Shown: positions 62,213 to 64,000 of the stretch, in pieces | Layout: every line of letters starts with the position of its first letter | How positions within the stretch are numbered: position 1 is the stretch's first letter | Source: Gordonia amicalis NBRC 100051 = JCM 11271 | GTDB taxonomy: Bacteria; Actinomycetota; Actinomycetes; Mycobacteriales; Mycobacteriaceae | Direction: 5' to 3' | Assembly: GCF_000332995.1 (NCBI RefSeq) | Contig: NZ_BANS01000007.1 | Location: forward strand, 124,001 to 188,000 | Length of the DNA stretch: 64,000 bases | Notes under the pieces: generated by a model | The model's input: the letters and a program-made list of their open reading frames with translations, nothing else | Told to the model about the DNA's origin: nothing | Databases searched by the model: none | Made by a program: the position numbers and the translations under genes

Positions 62213-62767
62213 ATGGGACTCGAGGAACGACTCCCCAGCGGTTTCCTGCTGAGCACCGTCGAGGATCTCGCCGGCTTCATGCGCAAGGGGTCGCTGTGGC
62301 CGGCCACCTTCGGGCTCGCCTGCTGCGCAATCGAGATGATGTCCACCACGTCGGGCCGGTACGACCTCGCACGGTTCGGCATGGAGGCCTTCCGCGCATC
62401 GCCGCGGCAGGCGGACCTGATGATCGTCGCCGGTCGCGTGAGTCAGAAGATGGCGCCGGTCCTCCGGCAGATCTACGACCAGATGGTCGAACCGAAATGG
62501 GTTCTGGCGATGGGGGTCTGTGCATCGTCCGGCGGGATGTTCAACAACTACGCGATCGTCCAGGGTGTCGACCACGTCGTACCCGTGGACATCTACCTCC
62601 CCGGTTGTCCGCCCCGTCCCGAGATGCTGCTGAACGCAATCCTCAAGCTGCACGAGAAGATCCAGGAGATGCCGCTCGGGGTGAACCGCGAGGAGGCCAT
62701 CTGGGCCGCGGAACGTGCTGCGTTGCAGTCGACTCCGACCATCGAGATGAAGGGGTTGCTGCGATGA
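62213..62767 (+). CDS. nuoB: NADH-quinone oxidoreductase subunit B
   Basis: Carries the terminal iron-sulfur cluster N2 of complex I, 184 residues. Cluster ligands: adjacent Cys37 and Cys38 in [10 protein letters not shown], one Cys in [11 protein letters not shown] near 103 and one in PGCPPRPE near 133. Peripheral arm, membrane-attached. It has an AAGGAGG ribosome site, and its stop overlaps the nuoC start (ATGA). Confidence 0.97.
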   Translation: MGLEERLPSGFLLSTVEDLAGFMRKGSLWPATFGLACCAIEMMSTTSGRYDLARFGMEAFRASPRQADLMIVAGRVSQKMAPVLRQIYDQMVEPKWVLAMGVCASSGGMFNNYAIVQGVDHVVPVDIYLPGCPPRPEMLLNAILKLHEKIQEMPLGVNREEAIWAAERAALQSTPTIEMKGLLR

Positions 62768-63468
62768 CCGAACTCGGCATGCCCGACCCCCATCCCCGAG
62801 ACCTCAAGCCACCCGACCCCGAGGTCATCGGCGTCCGCCATGGACTGTTCGGCGCACCCGGCACGGGCGACACCTCCGGATACGGAGGACTGATCGATCC
62901 GATCACCCTGCCGCCCAGTTCGACTCGCCCCTACGGCAGCTACTTCGACGAGATCGCCGACGTCCTGGCAGCCGAACTCGGCGACACCTACGACGCCGCC
63001 GTCGAGAAGGTGGTCGTCTTCCGCGACGAGATGACCGTCCACGTCGCGCGGGAACATCTGCCCTCGGTCGCACTCACCCTCCGCAACGCACCCGGGCTGC
63101 GGTTCGAGCTGTGCCTGGGGGTCAACGGAGTCCACTACCCCGGTGACACCGACCGTGAACTGCACGCCGTCTATCCCCTGGCCTCGCTGACCCACAACCG
63201 CCGCGTGCGTCTCGAGGTGTCGGCGCCCGACGCCGATCCACACATCCCGAGCCTCTGCGACATCTACCCCACCAACGACTGGCACGAACGCGAGACCTAC
63301 GACTTCTTCGGCATCGTCTTCGACGGCCACCGATCGCTGACGCGCATCGAGATGCCCGATGACTGGGAGGGACATCCACAGCGCAAGGACTACCCGCTCG
63401 GCGGAGTACCCATCGAGTACAAGGGAACCCGCGTCGACCCACCAGACCGGAGGAGGTCGTACAGCTGA
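62764..63468 (+). CDS. nuoC: NADH-quinone oxidoreductase subunit C
   Basis: Peripheral-arm subunit of 234 residues. The 30-kDa subunit signature [21 protein letters not shown] lies near 178-197 (written here with its most conserved part, ETYDFFG), followed by [16 protein letters not shown]. The N-terminal 40 residues are an actinobacterial extension. Overlaps nuoB and nuoD (TGATG). Confidence 0.95.
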   Translation: MTELGMPDPHPRDLKPPDPEVIGVRHGLFGAPGTGDTSGYGGLIDPITLPPSSTRPYGSYFDEIADVLAAELGDTYDAAVEKVVVFRDEMTVHVAREHLPSVALTLRNAPGLRFELCLGVNGVHYPGDTDRELHAVYPLASLTHNRRVRLEVSAPDADPHIPSLCDIYPTNDWHERETYDFFGIVFDGHRSLTRIEMPDDWEGHPQRKDYPLGGVPIEYKGTRVDPPDRRRSYS

Positions 63469-64000
63469 TGCCCGACACAGCCACCGGATCGTCGAAACCC
63501 CGATCCTCCTCCGCACGCGGGGAGACACCGCCGCGCACCTACACCGTCTCGGGGCAGGACTGGGATTCCATCGTCTCCGACGTCCGCACCCGCGCCGAAC
63601 AGCAACCCGGCGACGAACGCATCGTCGTCAACATGGGACCCCAGCACCCGTCGACGCACGGCGTCCTGCGCCTCATCCTGGAGATCGAGGGCGAGACGGT
63701 CACCGAGGCACGCTGCGGAATCGGGTACCTGCACACCGGGATCGAGAAGAATCTCGAGTACCGGAACTGGATGCAGGGCGTCACGTTCGTCACCCGGATG
63801 GACTACTTGTCGCCGTTCTTCAACGAGACCGCATACTGCCTCGGCGTCGAGAAGCTCCTCGGGATCACCGACGACATCCCGGAGCGTGCCACCGTCATCC
63901 GCGTCATGCTGATGGAATTGAACCGAATCAGCAGCCACCTCGTGGCACTGGCGACCGGGGGTATGGAACTCGGCGCCGTCACCGCCATGTTCCTCGGGTT
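63468..64000 (+). CDS. nuoD: NADH-quinone oxidoreductase subunit D, truncated by the window edge
   Basis: First 177 codons of the 49-kDa quinone-site subunit. The start ATG 63468 shares two bases with the nuoC stop. [14 protein letters not shown] near 56-69 (the quinone-site His and Tyr loop), [10 protein letters not shown] near 84-93 and the [12 protein letters not shown] region near 154-165 are all present. The rest lies beyond 64000. Confidence 0.95.
   Translation, partial: MPDTATGSSKPRSSSARGETPPRTYTVSGQDWDSIVSDVRTRAEQQPGDERIVVNMGPQHPSTHGVLRLILEIEGETVTEARCGIGYLHTGIEKNLEYRNWMQGVTFVTRMDYLSPFFNETAYCLGVEKLLGITDDIPERATVIRVMLMELNRISSHLVALATGGMELGAVTAMFLG

Overview
The window is GC-rich actinobacterial DNA, most likely from Gordonia or a close mycolic-acid relative. 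The reasons are a full mce lipid-import operon, a BfaA/BfaB pair for 10-methyl (tuberculostearic) fatty acids, MurT/GatD, and a gene order that follows a Mycobacterium tuberculosis segment: leuA, murT-gatD, recR, ybaB, an SRPBCC gene, bfaAB, dnaX, an Rv3722c-type aminotransferase. Many genes overlap by ATGA or GTGA, and several start at GTG or TTG.

Layout. 1-7.2 kb: an MHS-type transporter (cut by the left edge), leuA behind a leucine-codon leader peptide with competing hairpins, two TetR regulators, a broken AveC-like membrane gene and an LLM flavin oxidoreductase. 7.2-15.9 kb (minus strand): yrbEA-yrbEB-mceA-F-mam, with mceD split by a frameshift. 16.4-22.5 kb: a small monooxygenase, a thiolase-TetR-acyl-CoA dehydrogenase operon behind a palindrome, LysR, thioredoxin and a frameshifted EamA transporter. 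22.4-31.6 kb: HSL-type hydrolase, murT-gatD, type-5 uracil-DNA glycosylase, a P-loop kinase, a TAP-type hydrolase, recR-ybaB, an Imm10-like protein, an rRNA/tRNA pseudouridine synthase and an SRPBCC protein, with a 16-bp tandem repeat between the last two. 31.7-41.1 kb: bfaA-bfaB, VanX-like dipeptidase, dnaX with a very long repetitive linker, a GT87 mannosyltransferase, aspartate aminotransferase, SRP RNA and tRNA-Ser(GGA). 41.2-51.6 kb: NmrA-type reductase, ligC-polD, gluQ, two CNNM/CorC-type proteins, tgt, a lipoprotein, a MerR/TipAS regulator and a PtpB-like phosphatase. 51.9-58.4 kb: an 85-residue orphan, a degenerate ABC ATPase, a YhgE/Pip permease, glutamate decarboxylase, a membrane protein and an AraC regulator. 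58.4-64 kb: murF and ddl (divergent, separated by a REP-like repeat), an Rv3143-like receiver protein, and nuoABCD cut by the right edge.

How the parts work together. Lipid traffic dominates: Mce import, beta-oxidation enzymes and 10-methyl fatty-acid synthesis. Cell-wall functions are spread over three places: MurT/GatD amidation, the D-Ala-D-Ala dipeptidase, and MurF plus Ddl. DNA maintenance is carried by dnaX, recR-ybaB, UdgB and LigC-PolD. GluQ and Tgt both act on queuosine tRNA modification.

The observations most worth a second look are the degenerate ATPase/Pip/GadB cluster, the Tgt lacking its three zinc cysteines, the tandem repeat that removes a normal start codon from the pseudouridine synthase, and three separate single-base frame breaks, which may be real decay or assembly errors.
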